Notes: generated by a model not told the origin, from the sequence alone. Counted from the first letter of the stretch, positions 17,551 to 27,928 are shown. The stretch is 64,000 nucleotides of DNA from Magnetospirillum sp. (GCA_024707145.1 JANQAI010000008.1:434001-498000); one strand, 5' to 3'. A program made the numbers and translations.

Positions 17551-17568
17551 GAGGTATCATGATACCTC
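17551..17568. promoter_or_regulatory. Perfect 18-base palindrome in the kefB/rplM intergenic region
   Basis: GAGGTATCATGATACCTC is a perfect dyad with no spacer. It lies 168 bases upstream of the KefB-like start and about 38 bases upstream of the rplM -35 element. The size and symmetry suit a dimeric repressor site, but no regulator gene is adjacent. Apart from this site and the rplM promoter, the 307-base divergent gap 17384-17690 shows no gene. Confidence 0.45.
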
Positions 17569-17605
17569 ATATACAAGCCGTTGAAATTACACGATTTATT
17601 TCCCA

Positions 17606-17633
17606 TTGACTCTGGCGCCCGCGGTGGCATACT
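17606..17633 (+). promoter_or_regulatory. Sigma-70-type promoter for rplM-rpsI
   Basis: A -35 element TTGACT (17606-17611) is followed after 16 bases by a -10-like CATACT (17628-17633), giving a leader of about 50 bases before rplM. The -35 overlaps a GANTC site (GACTC, 17608-17612), the target of the CcrM methyltransferase encoded at 51.6 kb. Confidence 0.55.
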
Positions 17634-17690
17634 CCGCGACCTTCGGAGGCCGGACATCCGGGCTCCCTAACTGGTTTTGCCGTGGGTGCC

Positions 17691-18149
17691 ATGAAGACCT
17701 ATAACGTCAAACCGTCCGAAATTGAGAAGAAGTGGGTTTTGATCGACGCGGACGGCGTCGTTCTGGGCCGCCTCGCCAGCATCATCGCGATGCGCCTGCG
17801 TGGCAAGCACCTGCCCACCTTCACGCCGCACATGGACATGGGCGACAACGTGATCGTGATCAACGCCGAGAAGGTCAAGCTGACCGGCAACAAGCTGGCC
17901 GACAAGACCTTCTACTGGCACACCGGCCATCCGGGCGGCATCAAGGGCCGCACCATGGGCCAGCTGCTGGGCGGCCGCTTCCCCGAGCGCGTCATCATCA
18001 AGGCCGTCGAGCGCATGATCACCCGTGGTCCGCTCGGCCGCACGCAGATGAAGAACCTGCGCGTCTATGCCGGCGCCAGCCACCCGCACGAGGCTCAGAA
18101 CCCGACCGTGGTCGACGTCGCCTCGATGAACCCGAAGAACAAGAGGTAA
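17691..18149 (+). CDS. rplM: 50S ribosomal protein L13
   Basis: The 152-residue protein is full length and clearly L13. It has [20 protein letters not shown] at the N-terminus, [40 protein letters not shown] near residue 80 and [21 protein letters not shown]13 is an early-assembly protein of the large subunit. It is followed after 5 bases by rpsI, the standard bacterial L13-S9 operon. A GTG three codons upstream (17682) is a less likely start. Confidence 0.97.
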   Translation: MKTYNVKPSEIEKKWVLIDADGVVLGRLASIIAMRLRGKHLPTFTPHMDMGDNVIVINAEKVKLTGNKLADKTFYWHTGHPGGIKGRTMGQLLGGRFPERVIIKAVERMITRGPLGRTQMKNLRVYAGASHPHEAQNPTVVDVASMNPKNKR

Positions 18150-18154
18150 GTCCC

Positions 18155-18622
18155 ATGGCCGATCTCTCCAGCCTGGCCGACCTCAAGGCCGCCGCGCCGC
18201 AGGCCCAGCCCGTGCACGAGCGCAAGGTCGATGCCCAGGGCCGCTCCTATGCCACCGGCAAGCGCAAGAACGCCGTCGCCCGCGTGTGGGTCAAGCCCGG
18301 TTCGGGCAAGATCACCGTCAACGGCCGCGACGTCACCGTGTACTTCGCCCGTCCGGTCCTGCGCATGCTGATCAACCAGCCGTTCCAGACCGCCCGCGTC
18401 GAGGGCCAGTTCGACATCGTCGCCACCGTCACCGGTGGTGGCCTGTCCGGCCAGGCCGGCGCCCTGCGCCACGGCATCAGCCGCGCCCTGACCTTCTTCG
18501 ACCCGGCCACCCGCCCGTCGCTGAAGGCCGGCGGCTTCCTCACCCGCGATCCCCGCGTGGTCGAGCGCAAGAAGTACGGCAAGCACAAGGCTCGCCGCTC
18601 CACTCAGTTCTCGAAGCGCTAA
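18155..18622 (+). CDS. rpsI: 30S ribosomal protein S9
   Basis: The 155-residue protein has the S9 core [40 protein letters not shown] and the C-terminal [17 protein letters not shown], whose final KR reaches toward the P-site tRNA. An N-terminal extension of about 25 residues precedes the core, as is usual in alphaproteobacteria. It is co-transcribed with rplM and followed by a hairpin terminator. Confidence 0.97.
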   Translation: MADLSSLADLKAAAPQAQPVHERKVDAQGRSYATGKRKNAVARVWVKPGSGKITVNGRDVTVYFARPVLRMLINQPFQTARVEGQFDIVATVTGGGLSGQAGALRHGISRALTFFDPATRPSLKAGGFLTRDPRVVERKKYGKHKARRSTQFSKR

Positions 18623-18657
18623 TCCGCGTCCGCGAGAATCCGGTGTATGGTTCCAGG

Positions 18658-18691
18658 GGGTCGCCGGTTTCCGGCGGCCCTCTTCCCTTTT
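18658..18691 (+). terminator. Rho-independent terminator after rpsI
   Basis: The stem GGGTCGCCGG / CCGGCGGCCC closes a TTT loop and is followed by TCTTCCCTTTT. It sits 35 bases after the rpsI stop and just before the ribosome-binding site of the next gene. Confidence 0.65.
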
Positions 18692-18703
18692 CAGGAGTTC
18701 CGC

Positions 18704-19105
18704 ATGGCAATCCTTTACGTGGCCACCAGCAAGAGCCTGCAGGAATGGGGCGCGGACGTGGGCCTGGGCAAGAACCTGTACAAGGTGGGTCTGGCCGACG
18801 GTCAGACCGCCGAGGACGCCGTGGCCGGCTTTGCCAACCAGAGCGACTGGGTGGTGCTGAAGACCGCCGAGGTGGAGTTCGCCGAGGACGACCTGCTGGC
18901 CCGCCTGGGCCGCAAGGAGAAGCTGGTGGACCCCAACTACTATCCCAAGCTGCGCGGCGCCCAGGGCATCGTGAAGATCAACCTGACCGCCATCGAGAAT
19001 TCCCTGCTGGTCGCCCTGGCGCTGGAAGGCAAGGAACCGCCCAAGACCTTCAAGGTCAAGCCGGCCGATATCGCCACCTATCTGATCAACAACGCGGTGA
19101 AGTGA
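18704..19105 (+). CDS. Hypothetical protein, weak GIY-YIG/T5orf172-like N-terminus
   Basis: The 133-residue soluble protein is preceded by a good AGGAG site. Its N-terminus ILYVATSKSLQEWGADVGLG then NLYKVGLADG recalls the strand-and-loop start of GIY-YIG/T5orf172 domains. The catalytic residues of that family are not convincing. The C-terminal half (KINLTAIENSLLVALALEGK, FKVKPADIATYLINNAVK) is unlike anything I recognise. It is separated from rpsI by a terminator. Confidence 0.7.
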   Translation: MAILYVATSKSLQEWGADVGLGKNLYKVGLADGQTAEDAVAGFANQSDWVVLKTAEVEFAEDDLLARLGRKEKLVDPNYYPKLRGAQGIVKINLTAIENSLLVALALEGKEPPKTFKVKPADIATYLINNAVK

Positions 19106-19138
19106 GCTAGCCGGCTACGGAAAAGCTCGAATTTCTCC

Positions 19139-19229
19139 CGTCATTCCCGCGAAAGCGGGAATCCATGCATTCTTGCCGCCCCCCCAAGTCTTGCCCCAGC
19201 ATGGACCCCCGCTTTCGCGGGGGTGACGA
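19139..19229. repeat. REP-like paired palindromes (GCGAAAGC family)
   Basis: CATTCCCGCGAAAGCGGGAA and an inverted relative, CCCCCGCTTTCGCGGGGG, lie about 50 bases apart in the gap between the hypothetical gene and the fructosamine kinase gene. Each is itself a hairpin. A second such pair occurs at 27303-27408. Confidence 0.8.
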
Positions 19230-19265
19230 GACCGCCGATGGTTGGAGGATTTCCTCCTCGGCCTG

Positions 19266-20111
19266 CTAGCCGGCGAAGCGTCCCACCACCCGCTCCACTT
19301 GGCCCACGTAGGAACCGCCGAACAGGCGGACGTGAACCAGCAACGGATAGAGATTGTAGAGGTCGCGCCGCGCCTCCCAGAAACCGGGGCGCAGCGGGCG
19401 GTGCTCGCCGTAGCGGGCGAAGAAGACGTCGCCAAAGGTGCCGAACAGGGTGGCGAAGGCCAGTTCGATCTCCGGGTCGGCGAAATAGAGGGCGGGGTCG
19501 ATGAAGGCCGCCACCCGCCCGGCGCGGGCCAGCACATTGCCTCCCCAGCAATCGCCGTGGATGAGGCCGGGGCGCTCCGGTTCGTCCAGCCAGCGCTCCA
19601 GCCGCCCGGCCAGACTCTCGATGCGGCCCATCAGGGCGGGCGGCAGCCTGCCGGCCTCCAGCGCCTGGCGGGCCATGAACAGCAGGCGGTGGTCGCGAAA
19701 GAAGGCGACCCAATGGCGTCCGGGTGGATTGGGCTGGCGCAGCCCGCCGATGACGGTGTCCCGCTCGGCGCCGAAAGAATGCCAGCCGGTCCCGTGCAGC
19801 GCCGCCAGCAAATCGGCGGCGTGCACCTCCACCGCCGGCGTGATGGAATCGCCCGAGGGCACATGATCCATCAGCACCAGATGGTCGTCGGCATGGACCA
19901 CGTGGGGCACCGGCAGCACGGTGTGGCTGGCCAGGTAGCGCAACATCCACGCCTCGGGCTCCAGCCCCGCCCCCAACTTGGCGACTACCCAGCCGCCATC
20001 AGCCAAGGTCACCAGCACCACCTTCGCCACCGAACCGCCGGCCAGCGGGGAAATCCCCGCCACGCGCCGCCCGGTCACCCGGGCCACCCGCTCGGCCAGC
20101 GCCGCGGTCAC
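19266..20111 (-). CDS. Fructosamine/ketosamine kinase family protein
   Basis: The 281-residue protein has the aminoglycoside-phosphotransferase-like kinase fold of FN3K/YniA. Motifs are [39 protein letters not shown], the catalytic [13 protein letters not shown] near residue 185 and [20 protein letters not shown]. Family members phosphorylate ketoamines on glycated proteins so that the adduct falls off. The start is a GTG at 20111 that overlaps the phosphatase stop (GTGA). This tight coupling with an LMW phosphatase suggests a ribulosamine/erythrulosamine repair role. Confidence 0.88.
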   Translation of the reverse strand: MTAALAERVARVTGRRVAGISPLAGGSVAKVVLVTLADGGWVVAKLGAGLEPEAWMLRYLASHTVLPVPHVVHADDHLVLMDHVPSGDSITPAVEVHAADLLAALHGTGWHSFGAERDTVIGGLRQPNPPGRHWVAFFRDHRLLFMARQALEAGRLPPALMGRIESLAGRLERWLDEPERPGLIHGDCWGGNVLARAGRVAAFIDPALYFADPEIELAFATLFGTFGDVFFARYGEHRPLRPGFWEARRDLYNLYPLLVHVRLFGGSYVGQVERVVGRFAG

Positions 20112-20581
20112 AACAGCGTCTGTCGGATATGGGCCAGCAGGCCCCGGGCGCCGGCTTCCACCATGTCGAGCACCCGCTCGAAGCCGTCTCCGTCGCCGTA
20201 ATAGGGGTCGGGAACGTCCTTGGCCCCCAGTTCGGGCGCGAAGTCCAGGAACAGCCGCACCCGGTCGGCCCGGCCGGGCGGGCACTGGCGGCGCAGGATG
20301 TCGGCGTGGCCGCGGTCCATGGCCAGGACCAAGTCGAATTCGTCGAAATCGCCGGGCCGCACCTTGCGCGCGCGCAGGTCCGACAGCTCGACGCCCCGCT
20401 TGCGGGCGGCGGCGGCCGAGCGGCGATCCGGCGGTTCGCCCACGTGGTAGCCATGGGTGCCAGCGGAATCGGTGGCGATGCGGCCGTCCAGCCCCTCGGT
20501 CGCCACCAGGGCGCGGAACACGCCCTCGGCGGTGGGGGAGCGGCAGATGTTACCGGTGCAGACGAACAGGACCTTGATCAT
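20108..20581 (-). CDS. Low-molecular-weight protein-tyrosine-phosphatase family protein
   Basis: The 157-residue protein has the P-loop [19 protein letters not shown] (C-X5-R) at its N-terminus, the general-acid loop [13 protein letters not shown] near residue 125 and the typical [11 protein letters not shown] segment. The fold acts on phosphotyrosine or on small sugar phosphates. Overlap with the fructosamine kinase gene argues for the small-molecule role known for some members, which dephosphorylate free or protein-bound sugar phosphates. ATG at 20581 fits the family N-terminus exactly. Confidence 0.92.
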   Translation of the reverse strand: MIKVLFVCTGNICRSPTAEGVFRALVATEGLDGRIATDSAGTHGYHVGEPPDRRSAAAARKRGVELSDLRARKVRPGDFDEFDLVLAMDRGHADILRRQCPPGRADRVRLFLDFAPELGAKDVPDPYYGDGDGFERVLDMVEAGARGLLAHIRQTLL

Positions 20582-20737
20582 GCTTCCCGCATACCCGCAT
20601 TCTCCCTGGCGCCGCAAGTCCCTTGGCTCCAGCACCGCGTTTCCGAGGGCCGGCCATACGCGTGCGTGCCTTGCCGGGCCTGGGCCGTGTTCCTATGCTG
20701 CACCCGCTCAGTTTTTCCCGCGTTGCAAAGGCCGACC

Positions 20738-21484
20738 ATGACGCGCCCCCTTCTGTCGCCGCAGGCCCCCATCGTCGTGCTGACCGGCGCCGGCATCTCC
20801 AAGGAATCCGGCCTGGACACCTTCCGCTGTGCCGACGGCATCTGGTCGCGGGTCAGGCTGGAGGACGTGGCCACCCCCGAGGGCTTCGCCCGCAATCCGG
20901 CGCTGGTGCAGGAATTCTACAACGCCCGGCGGCGCCAGTTGGCCGATCCCGCCATCCTGCCCAACGCCGCCCATCACGCCCTGGCGCGGCTGGAGCGGGA
21001 ATGGCCGGGCGGCGTGCTGGTGGTCACCCAGAACATCGACGACCTGCACGAGCGGGCCGGGTCGGAAAGACTGATCCACATGCATGGCGAATTGCGCAAG
21101 GTGCATTGCCGCAATTGCGGCACGGTGCTGACCTGGGACGGCGACGTCTCCCCCGCCACCCCCTGCCCCGAATGCGAGCGCCCCGCCCTGCGCCCCCATA
21201 TCGTCTGGTTCGGCGAGCTGCCGCTGGACATGGAGCACATCTATGCCGCGCTGGACGAATGCGCCCTGTTCGTCTCCATCGGCACCTCTGGCCACGTCTA
21301 CCCGGCGGCCGGCTTCGTGCACGCGGTTCGCCAGCGCGGAATCGCCCATACGGTGGAACTGAACCTGGACCCCAGCGAGGGCGCCAGTCTGTTCGCCGAA
21401 GCCATCTACGGACCCGCCTCCGAGGTGGTTCCCCGCTTCGTGGCGGAACTGTTAGCCCACATGCCTCTTTCGGCCGGGTCTTGA
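20738..21484 (+). CDS. cobB: NAD-dependent protein deacylase, sirtuin CobB
   Basis: The 248-residue protein has the sirtuin motifs [32 protein letters not shown], catalytic HMHGEL near residue 115, paired zinc cysteines (CRNCGT and CPECE), IVWFGELP and [15 protein letters not shown]-x-x-R pair (FYNARR) like that of class III sirtuins suggests desuccinylase as well as deacetylase activity. It should remove acyl groups from lysines using NAD+. It lies divergently next to the deglycation pair. Confidence 0.93.
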   Translation: MTRPLLSPQAPIVVLTGAGISKESGLDTFRCADGIWSRVRLEDVATPEGFARNPALVQEFYNARRRQLADPAILPNAAHHALARLEREWPGGVLVVTQNIDDLHERAGSERLIHMHGELRKVHCRNCGTVLTWDGDVSPATPCPECERPALRPHIVWFGELPLDMEHIYAALDECALFVSIGTSGHVYPAAGFVHAVRQRGIAHTVELNLDPSEGASLFAEAIYGPASEVVPRFVAELLAHMPLSAGS

Positions 21485-21511
21485 CTCTTTAGCGCGTCCG
21501 ACGGCTATATC
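21481..21511 (+). promoter_or_regulatory. Promoter for kup1
   Basis: TTGACT (21481-21486) and CTATAT/TATATC (21505-21511) are 18-19 bases apart and lie just before the first kup gene. The -35 overlaps a GANTC site (GACTC, 21483-21487). Confidence 0.45.
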
Positions 21512-21537
21512 GCCTCCGTTTATACGGGGATTCACGC

Positions 21538-23435
21538 ATGGACCTAGGGTCGGCCAAGCCGGCCGAGTTCGACGCCCGCCGCCTGGCGGCACTGTCGCTC
21601 GCGGCCATCGGCGTCGTCTATGGCGATATCGGCACCTCTCCGCTCTACACCCTGAAGGAATGCTTCAGCGGCGCGCACGGCCTGCCGGTCAACCAAGCCA
21701 ACGTGCTGGGCATCGCCTCGCTGATCTTCTGGGCGCTGATCATCGTCGTCACGGTGAAGTACGTGTTGTTCGTCATGCGTGCCGACAACCGTGGCGAGGG
21801 CGGCATCCTGGCCCTGCTGGCGCTGGCCATGAACGCCAGCCATGCCGACAAGCGGCGCATGGGGCCGGTCATGGTGCTGGGCCTGTTCGGTGCCGCCCTG
21901 TTCTTCGGCGACAGCATCATAACCCCGGCCATTTCCGTGCTGTCGGCCATCGAGGGACTGGAGGTGGCGTCGCCCCAACTCGAACGCTATGTCGAGCCGC
22001 TGACCCTGGCGGTGGTGACGGTGTTGTTCGTGGTGCAGAGCCGCGGCACCACCAGGATCGGCGCGGTGTTCGGCCCGGTGATGGTGCTCTGGTTCGGCGC
22101 CCTGGCCGTCTTCGGCGTCCTGGAGATCGTTGCCGAGCCGGCCATCCTGGCGGCGCTGAACCCGTTGCACGGCATGATCTTCGTAATCGACCACGGCTGG
22201 CACGCCTTCCTGGTGCTGGGCTCGGTGGTGCTGGCGGTGACCGGCGCCGAGGCGCTGTATGCCGACATGGGCCATTTCGGCAAGCGCCCTATCCAATGCG
22301 CCTGGTTCGCCGTGGTGCTGCCCGCCCTCGCCCTCAACTACTTCGGCCAGGCGGCCCTGCTGCTGGACGACCCCGGGGCGGTGCGCAACCCGTTCTACCT
22401 GCTGGTGCCGGACGTCCTGCTCTATCCCATGATCGGCCTGGCAACCTGCGCCGCCGTCATCGCGTCGCAGGCGGTGATCTCGGGCGCCTTCTCGCTGTCG
22501 CGCCAGGCGGTGCAGGCTGGGCTTCTCGCCCCGCCTGGAGATCCGCCACACCTCGGACGAAGAGGAAGGGCAGATCTACATCCCGCGCGCTAATTGGGGC
22601 CTGTTCGTCGGCATCGTCGTGCTGGTGCTGGGCTTCAAGTCCTCGTCCAACCTGGCGGCCGCCTATGGCATCGCCGTGACCGGCACCATGGCGTGCAGCA
22701 CCGTGCTGGCCCTGGTGGTGGCGCGCACCCTGTGGAACTGGTCGCTGCCCCTATGCCTGGGCCTGGGCGCCGCCTTCCTGGCGCTGGACCTCGCCTTCAT
22801 GGGGGCCAACCTGCTGAAGATTCCCGACGGCGGCTGGTTCCCGCTGGCGGTGGGCCTGGGCATGTTCCTGCTGATGGCGACTTGGAAGCGCGGCCGCCAG
22901 ATTCTGGCCAAGCGCCTGGCCGAGGATTCCATGCCCATCGACCTGTTCCTCGCCCGCCAGAAGGACAGCCCCACCCACCGGGTGGCCGGCACCGCCATCT
23001 ACATGACCGGCAACCCGGAAATGATTCCGGTGGCGCTGCTGCACAACCTCAAGCACAACAAGGTGCTGCATGAACGCGTCGTGTTCATGACGGTGGTGTT
23101 CGAGGACATTCCGCGCGTCTCCGCCAAGGACCGCGTGGTGGTCCAGGGGCTGGCGGAAGGGTTCTACAGCATCACCGTGCGCTACGGCTTCTTCCAGGAG
23201 CCCGATCTGCCCAAGGTGCTGCGCCTGTGCAGGGCCTTCGGGCTGGAGTTCGAGCCTGATGCAGACCTCGTTCTTCCTGGGCCGGGAGACGCTGATCCCG
23301 TCCATCCATCCCGAGATGGCCGAATGGCGGGAAAAATTGTTCGTGGTGATGAGCCGAAACTCGATCTCCGCCACCGACTTCTTCCACATTCCCGCCGGCC
23401 GGGTGGTCGAACTGGGAACCCAGGTTCAGCTCTAG
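21538..23435 (+). CDS. kup: Kup-type K+ uptake transporter 1, two frameshifts
   Basis: Joined across two one-base insertions, the gene encodes about 631 residues of a KUP/HAK potassium:proton symporter. It has [55 protein letters not shown] and [20 protein letters not shown], then a cytoplasmic tail ending [16 protein letters not shown]. The first break is at CAGGCTGGG (22513-22521), where CAGCTGGG restores the frame. The second is at GAGCCTGATG (23252-23261), where one base too many precedes [15 protein letters not shown]. The downstream paralogue is intact and shows the expected residues at both points. The tag CDS is kept because the rest is well conserved. Confidence 0.88.
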
Positions 23436-23451
23436 ACGCGAAGGCGTGTCC

Positions 23452-25371
23452 ATGTCCACCGCCGCCGGCACTCCCCATCTCGACGACGACCAGGCGCCGC
23501 CCCGCCACTCGCGCAACGTCTTCGCGCTGATGTTCGGCGCCATCGGCGTGGTGTTCGGCGACATCGGCACCAGCCCGCTCTACGCCATGAAGGAGACCTT
23601 CGCCGGCCCCCACCCGCTGGCGCTGGACCGCCTGCATGTGCTGGGCGTGCTGTCGCTGGTGTTCTGGGCGGTCACCATCGTGGTGTCCGTCAAGTACGTC
23701 ATCTTCATCATGCGCGCCGATAACCGCGGCGAAGGTGGCTCGCTGGCCCTGCTGGCCCTGGTCAGCACCGCCGCCCAGGGGCGGCCCAAACTGACGGCGC
23801 TGGTGGCTGCTCTGGGCATCTTCGCCGCCGCCCTGTTCTACGGCGATTCCATGATCACCCCGGCCATCTCCATCCTGTCGGCGGTGGAAGGCCTGGCGGT
23901 GGTGGCGCCGGCCCTGGACCAATGGGTGGTGCCGGCCACCATCGTCATCCTGGTGGTGCTGTTCGCCATCCAGGCCCACGGCACCGCCAAGGTGGCCGTG
24001 GTGTTCGGCCCCGTCATGACCTGCTGGTTCACCGTGCTGGCGGTGCTGGGCATCCGCAACATCGGCCTGGACCCCGGGGTATTGAAGGCGCTGTCGCCCC
24101 ATTACGCCATGATGTTCCTGGTGTCCGACGGCAAGCTGGGCTTCTTGGCGCTGGGCTCGGTGGTGCTGGCGGTGACCGGTGCCGAGGCGCTGTACGCCGA
24201 CATGGGCCATTTCGGCCGCCTGCCCATCCGCCTAGCCTGGTACATGCTGGTGCTGCCGGCGCTGATGCTCAACTATTTCGGCCAGGGCGCCCTGCTGCTG
24301 ACCCACCCCGAGGCGCTGGAGAACCCCTTCTTCCTGATGGCGCCGGCCTGGGCCGGCATCCCGCTGCTGATCCTGGCCACCTGCGCCACGGTGATCGCCT
24401 CGCAGGCGGTCATATCCGGCGCCTTCTCGGTGACCCGCCAGGCCATCCAGCTGGGCTACCTGCCGCGCATGACCATCATCCACACCTCGGAAAAGGAAAT
24501 CGGCCAGATCTACATCCCGATCCTCAACTGGACGCTGATGTTCTTCGTCATGGCCCTGGTCATCGGCTTCCGCACCTCGTCCAACCTGGCCTCGGCCTAC
24601 GGCGTGGCCGTCACCGGCACCATGGTCATCGACGCCTGCCTGATCGGCATGGTGATGGTGCTGATGTGGGGCTGGAACCGCCGCCGCGTGCTGATCCTGC
24701 TGGGCGTGTTCATGACGCTGGACGTGGCCTTCTTCCTGGCCAATGCCACCAAGATCCCCCATGGCGGCTGGTTCCCGCTGGCCATCGGCCTGACCATCTT
24801 CCTGCTGCTGACCACCTGGAAGCGCGGCCGCGCCCTGCTGATGGCCCATCTGCGCAAGGAAAGCATGCCGGTGGACCTATTCCTCACCTCGCTGTCCGAC
24901 CGGGTGGCGCGGGTGCCGGGCACCGCCATCTTCCTGACCGGCACCACCGAGGGCATCCCGCTGGCGCTGCTGCACAACCTCAAGCACAACAAGGTGATCC
25001 ACGAACGGGTGGTCATCCTGACCGTGTCCATGGAGGAGATTCCCGTGGTCCCGGCCAGCCGGCGCATCGAGACTCACCAGCTGGCTCCCGGCTTCCAACG
25101 CCTGATCCTGCGCTTCGGCTTCATGGAAGACACCAACATCCCCAAGACGCTGGCCCATGCCCGTTCGGACCAGCTGGGCTTCTTCTACGAGCCCATGAGC
25201 ATCTCCTACTTCCTGTCGCGCGAGACCATCATCCCCTCGTCCGAACCGGGCATGGCCCTGTGGCGCGAGCATCTGTTCGCCTGGATGGCGCGCTCGGCCA
25301 CCGGCGCCATGGATTTCTTCCACTTGCCGTCGAACCGCGTGGTCGAGCTCGGTAGCCAAGTCGAGATATGA
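23452..25371 (+). CDS. kup: Kup-type K+ uptake transporter 2
   Basis: The 639-residue protein has about 12 membrane segments in the first 440 residues and a soluble tail. Signature stretches are [80 protein letters not shown] and [20 protein letters not shown]. It should import K+ with H+ at the inner membrane. It begins 16 bases after kup1, and the pair looks like a tandem duplication with one transcript. ATG at 23452 is preferred to the GTG two codons earlier. Confidence 0.95.
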   Translation: MSTAAGTPHLDDDQAPPRHSRNVFALMFGAIGVVFGDIGTSPLYAMKETFAGPHPLALDRLHVLGVLSLVFWAVTIVVSVKYVIFIMRADNRGEGGSLALLALVSTAAQGRPKLTALVAALGIFAAALFYGDSMITPAISILSAVEGLAVVAPALDQWVVPATIVILVVLFAIQAHGTAKVAVVFGPVMTCWFTVLAVLGIRNIGLDPGVLKALSPHYAMMFLVSDGKLGFLALGSVVLAVTGAEALYADMGHFGRLPIRLAWYMLVLPALMLNYFGQGALLLTHPEALENPFFLMAPAWAGIPLLILATCATVIASQAVISGAFSVTRQAIQLGYLPRMTIIHTSEKEIGQIYIPILNWTLMFFVMALVIGFRTSSNLASAYGVAVTGTMVIDACLIGMVMVLMWGWNRRRVLILLGVFMTLDVAFFLANATKIPHGGWFPLAIGLTIFLLLTTWKRGRALLMAHLRKESMPVDLFLTSLSDRVARVPGTAIFLTGTTEGIPLALLHNLKHNKVIHERVVILTVSMEEIPVVPASRRIETHQLAPGFQRLILRFGFMEDTNIPKTLAHARSDQLGFFYEPMSISYFLSRETIIPSSEPGMALWREHLFAWMARSATGAMDFFHLPSNRVVELGSQVEI

Positions 25372-25393
25372 CTATAGTATTTATATACCCAGC

Positions 25394-25420
25394 CTAACCT
25401 TTTTTCCCTCCCAAGGTTAG
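25394..25420 (+). terminator. Hairpin between kup2 and the chemoreceptor gene
   Basis: CTAACCTT (25394-25401) and AAGGTTAG (25413-25420) form an eight-base stem with a pyrimidine-rich loop in an unusually A/T-rich gap. No U-run follows, so it may be a weak terminator or an operator. Confidence 0.35.
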
Positions 25421-25490
25421 TTGGAAGCGCATCCCCGGGCTGCTACCATCGGGCTACTCTGTCCGTTACAGTTGTGCAGTCGGGGGCCCC

Positions 25491-27173
25491 ATGACGTCCT
25501 TTATCACGCGCATGTCCATCACTCGCCGGATCGTGCTGATCAACGTGCTCGGCACCATCGTCAGCACGGCGGCCATCGTCTGGCTGGTGCTCGGCATCGT
25601 CCAGTCCAGCCTGGCCGCCCAGGCGGTGGAGCAGCAGAAGGTCAATCTGCGGGTCTTCCAGGAGTTGCTGCGCGCCAAGGGCAACGGCGACGCCCGCATC
25701 GTCGACGGCAAGCTGGCCTGGGGCGAATACGTGGTGGACGACAACCACGAGGTGGTGGACCTGCTGCGCAAGACCATGGGCATCGGCGCCAGCATCTTCA
25801 AAGGCGACGTGCGCGTCTCCACCAACGTCCTGACCAAGGAGGGCAAGCGCGGCGTCGGCACCAAGCTGGCCGCCGGCCCTATCTACGACACCGTGATGAA
25901 GGGCGGCAAGACCTACCTGGGCGAAGCCGACGTCATCGGCACCGTCTACCTGGTGGGCTACGAACCGGTGAAGGATGCCAGCGGCACCGTCATCGGCGCC
26001 GTCGTGACGGGCATGCCGCGCTCCACCTTCTTCGCCATGCTGGAGGAGATCCGCCTGCCGGTCATCGGCGTCGCCGCCGCCATCGGCGCCGTGCTGTGCC
26101 TGGTGGTCTTCCTGGTTACCCGCGCCCAGATGGCGGTGCTGGGCCGCCTGGCCAACGGCATGGAGCGGCTGACCGCCCAGGACTACACGGTGGAATTCGC
26201 CGACAGCGGTCGCAAGGACGAGATCGGCGCCATGACCCGGGCGCTGTCCGGCTTCCGCGATTCGCTGGCCCGCGGCGAGGAACTGGACCGCCAGCACCAG
26301 GCGGCCGAACAGGAGGCGGCGGCCAAGCGCGCCGCCATGGATGCGGCCACCCGCGCCTTCGCCGACAGCATCGAGCAGGTGGTCACCGAGGTGACCGCCG
26401 CCGCCTCGCAGCTACGTGGCAACGCCGAGGGCCTGTCCTCCACCGCCGACCGCACGCTGGACAAGGCGTCGTCGGTGGCGGCGGCATCGGACCAAGCCAC
26501 CGGCAACGTGGAGGCGGTGGCCTCGGCCACCGAGGAACTGACCGCCAGCATCGGCGAGATCAGCCGCCGCGTGTCCGAGGCGGCCGATGTGGCCAACCGC
26601 GCCGTCGGCGAGGCGGAGGAAACCAACACCATGGTGCGCGGCCTGGCCGAGGCCGCCGCCCGCATCGGCGAGGTGGTGGGGCTGATCAACGATATCGCCA
26701 GCCAGACCAACCTGCTGGCGCTGAACGCCACCATCGAGGCCGCCCGCGCCGGCGAGGCCGGCAAGGGCTTCGCCGTGGTGGCGCAGGAGGTCAAGAGCCT
26801 GGCCAACCAGACCGCCAAGGCCACCGAGGATATCCAGAACCAGGTGGCCTCCATCCAGAACGAAACCGACAAGGCGGTTTCCGCCATCAGCGGCATCACC
26901 CGCACCATCGACACCATTTCCCACATCACCACCACGGTGGCCTCGGCCGTCACCGAACAGGGGGCAGCCACCGAGGAAATCGCCCGTTCGGTGCAGCAAG
27001 CCTCGGCCGGTACCGCCGAGGTGTCGCGCAACATCGCCGACGTCACCCATGCGGCGCGCGATACCGAGCGCTCGGCCACGGACCTGCTGGGCTCGGCCGA
27101 AGCCCTGACCCAGCAATCCGACGCCCTGCGCGCCGAAGTGTCCCAGTTCCTGGATCAGGTACGGGCGGCCTGA
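25491..27173 (+). CDS. Methyl-accepting chemotaxis protein with Cache-type sensor
   Basis: The 560-residue transmembrane chemoreceptor has a first helix near residues 14-36. The periplasmic single-Cache-like domain (about 40-185) includes [20 protein letters not shown] and [21 protein letters not shown] second helix spans about 188-210, then a HAMP region with [20 protein letters not shown]. The long cytoplasmic coiled coil carries the hairpin tip [20 protein letters not shown], which contacts CheA/CheW. The ligand is unknown. No che genes adjoin it. Confidence 0.93.
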   Translation: MTSFITRMSITRRIVLINVLGTIVSTAAIVWLVLGIVQSSLAAQAVEQQKVNLRVFQELLRAKGNGDARIVDGKLAWGEYVVDDNHEVVDLLRKTMGIGASIFKGDVRVSTNVLTKEGKRGVGTKLAAGPIYDTVMKGGKTYLGEADVIGTVYLVGYEPVKDASGTVIGAVVTGMPRSTFFAMLEEIRLPVIGVAAAIGAVLCLVVFLVTRAQMAVLGRLANGMERLTAQDYTVEFADSGRKDEIGAMTRALSGFRDSLARGEELDRQHQAAEQEAAAKRAAMDAATRAFADSIEQVVTEVTAAASQLRGNAEGLSSTADRTLDKASSVAAASDQATGNVEAVASATEELTASIGEISRRVSEAADVANRAVGEAEETNTMVRGLAEAAARIGEVVGLINDIASQTNLLALNATIEAARAGEAGKGFAVVAQEVKSLANQTAKATEDIQNQVASIQNETDKAVSAISGITRTIDTISHITTTVASAVTEQGAATEEIARSVQQASAGTAEVSRNIADVTHAARDTERSATDLLGSAEALTQQSDALRAEVSQFLDQVRAA

Positions 27174-27302
27174 CGGAGGGGCGCCGGTCTGGGCGTCCCA
27201 CCTGAGGTGAGGAAACGGTCCGCAAGGGCAGCCGTCGTGCCCGAGCTCAATCCTCGCCTGTCAGGTTTGGCAGGGGCGAAAACGCCTCGGCGCCCTCTTT
27301 TT

Positions 27303-27408
27303 CCGTCAGCCCGCGAAAGCGGGGGCCATGTCAAATCGAGATCGGTTGTGTGGCGACAGATGCCATACTGGCGAAGGCATGCATTCCCGCTTTCGCGGGA
27401 ATGACGGG
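27303..27408. repeat. REP-like paired palindromes (GCGAAAGC family)
   Basis: CCCGCGAAAGCGGG and GCATTCCCGCTTTCGCGGGA lie about 65 bases apart, inverted relative to each other, between two convergent genes. They match the pair at 19139-19229. The remainder of the 256-base gap has no other visible feature. Confidence 0.8.
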
Positions 27409-27429
27409 GACGTTCGAGTTTTCCGCCCC

Positions 27430-27777
27430 CTACAACACCTTGCCGTCGTCGTCGTCCACAAGGCCGGCGACGCCGGCCAGCCAGCCGCGCAGGGCGCGCC
27501 GCTGCATCAGCTTGTCCTGGGCCGATGCAGGCAGGTCGGACAGCGAAAGGACGCCCCGGCGGATCAGCACCTCGATCAGATCCTCCAGCACCCGGATGAA
27601 CGACAGGTCCGAGGAGACGAAGGCATCGTCGCCCTCGGCAGCCTCGAAGCCATGCATGCGCGCGAGGAAGGCCTGGACCTCGGGGTCCTCCGGCGGCAGC
27701 GCCTCGGCCTCTTCGTCCAGGGGCTGTTCGGCCACGGCGACGACGCGGCCGCTTTCGTCACGGGTCACAAAAGGCAT
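27430..27777 (-). CDS. Conserved hypothetical acidic protein
   Basis: The 115-residue protein is rich in acidic residues. It starts MPFVTRDESGRVVAVAEQPL, has a helical centre (FIRVLEDLIEVLIRRGVLSL) and ends AGLVDDDDGKVL. Its opening resembles small Rhodospirillales proteins sometimes mislabelled as tryptophan-synthase-like. I see no catalytic motif. It lies downstream of the ATP synthase b gene but beyond the terminator, and an upstream frame extension is unlikely. Confidence 0.72.
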   Translation of the reverse strand: MPFVTRDESGRVVAVAEQPLDEEAEALPPEDPEVQAFLARMHGFEAAEGDDAFVSSDLSFIRVLEDLIEVLIRRGVLSLSDLPASAQDKLMQRRALRGWLAGVAGLVDDDDGKVL

Positions 27778-27868
27778 CTGCGCGCACCTCCCCGGATGCA
27801 GACTCAACCATAGCAAGACCGGGAGGGCGGCAAAACAGCCAACCCCGCCCCGTGCGCATCGGCGCAAA

Positions 27869-27905
27869 CGGAAACGGCCCGCTGCCGAAGCAGCGGGCCG
27901 TTCCG
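27869..27905 (-). terminator. Terminator of the Fo ATP synthase operon
   Basis: The 13-base perfect stem AACGGCCCGCTGC / GCAGCGGGCCGTT closes a CGAA loop on the plus strand, which is UUCG in the minus-strand transcript, an extra-stable tetraloop. Three further pairs extend it past a bulged base, and a short U run follows on the minus strand. Confidence 0.75.
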
Positions 27906-27928
27906 TAAGGAATGTCGGGCGAAGCGCC

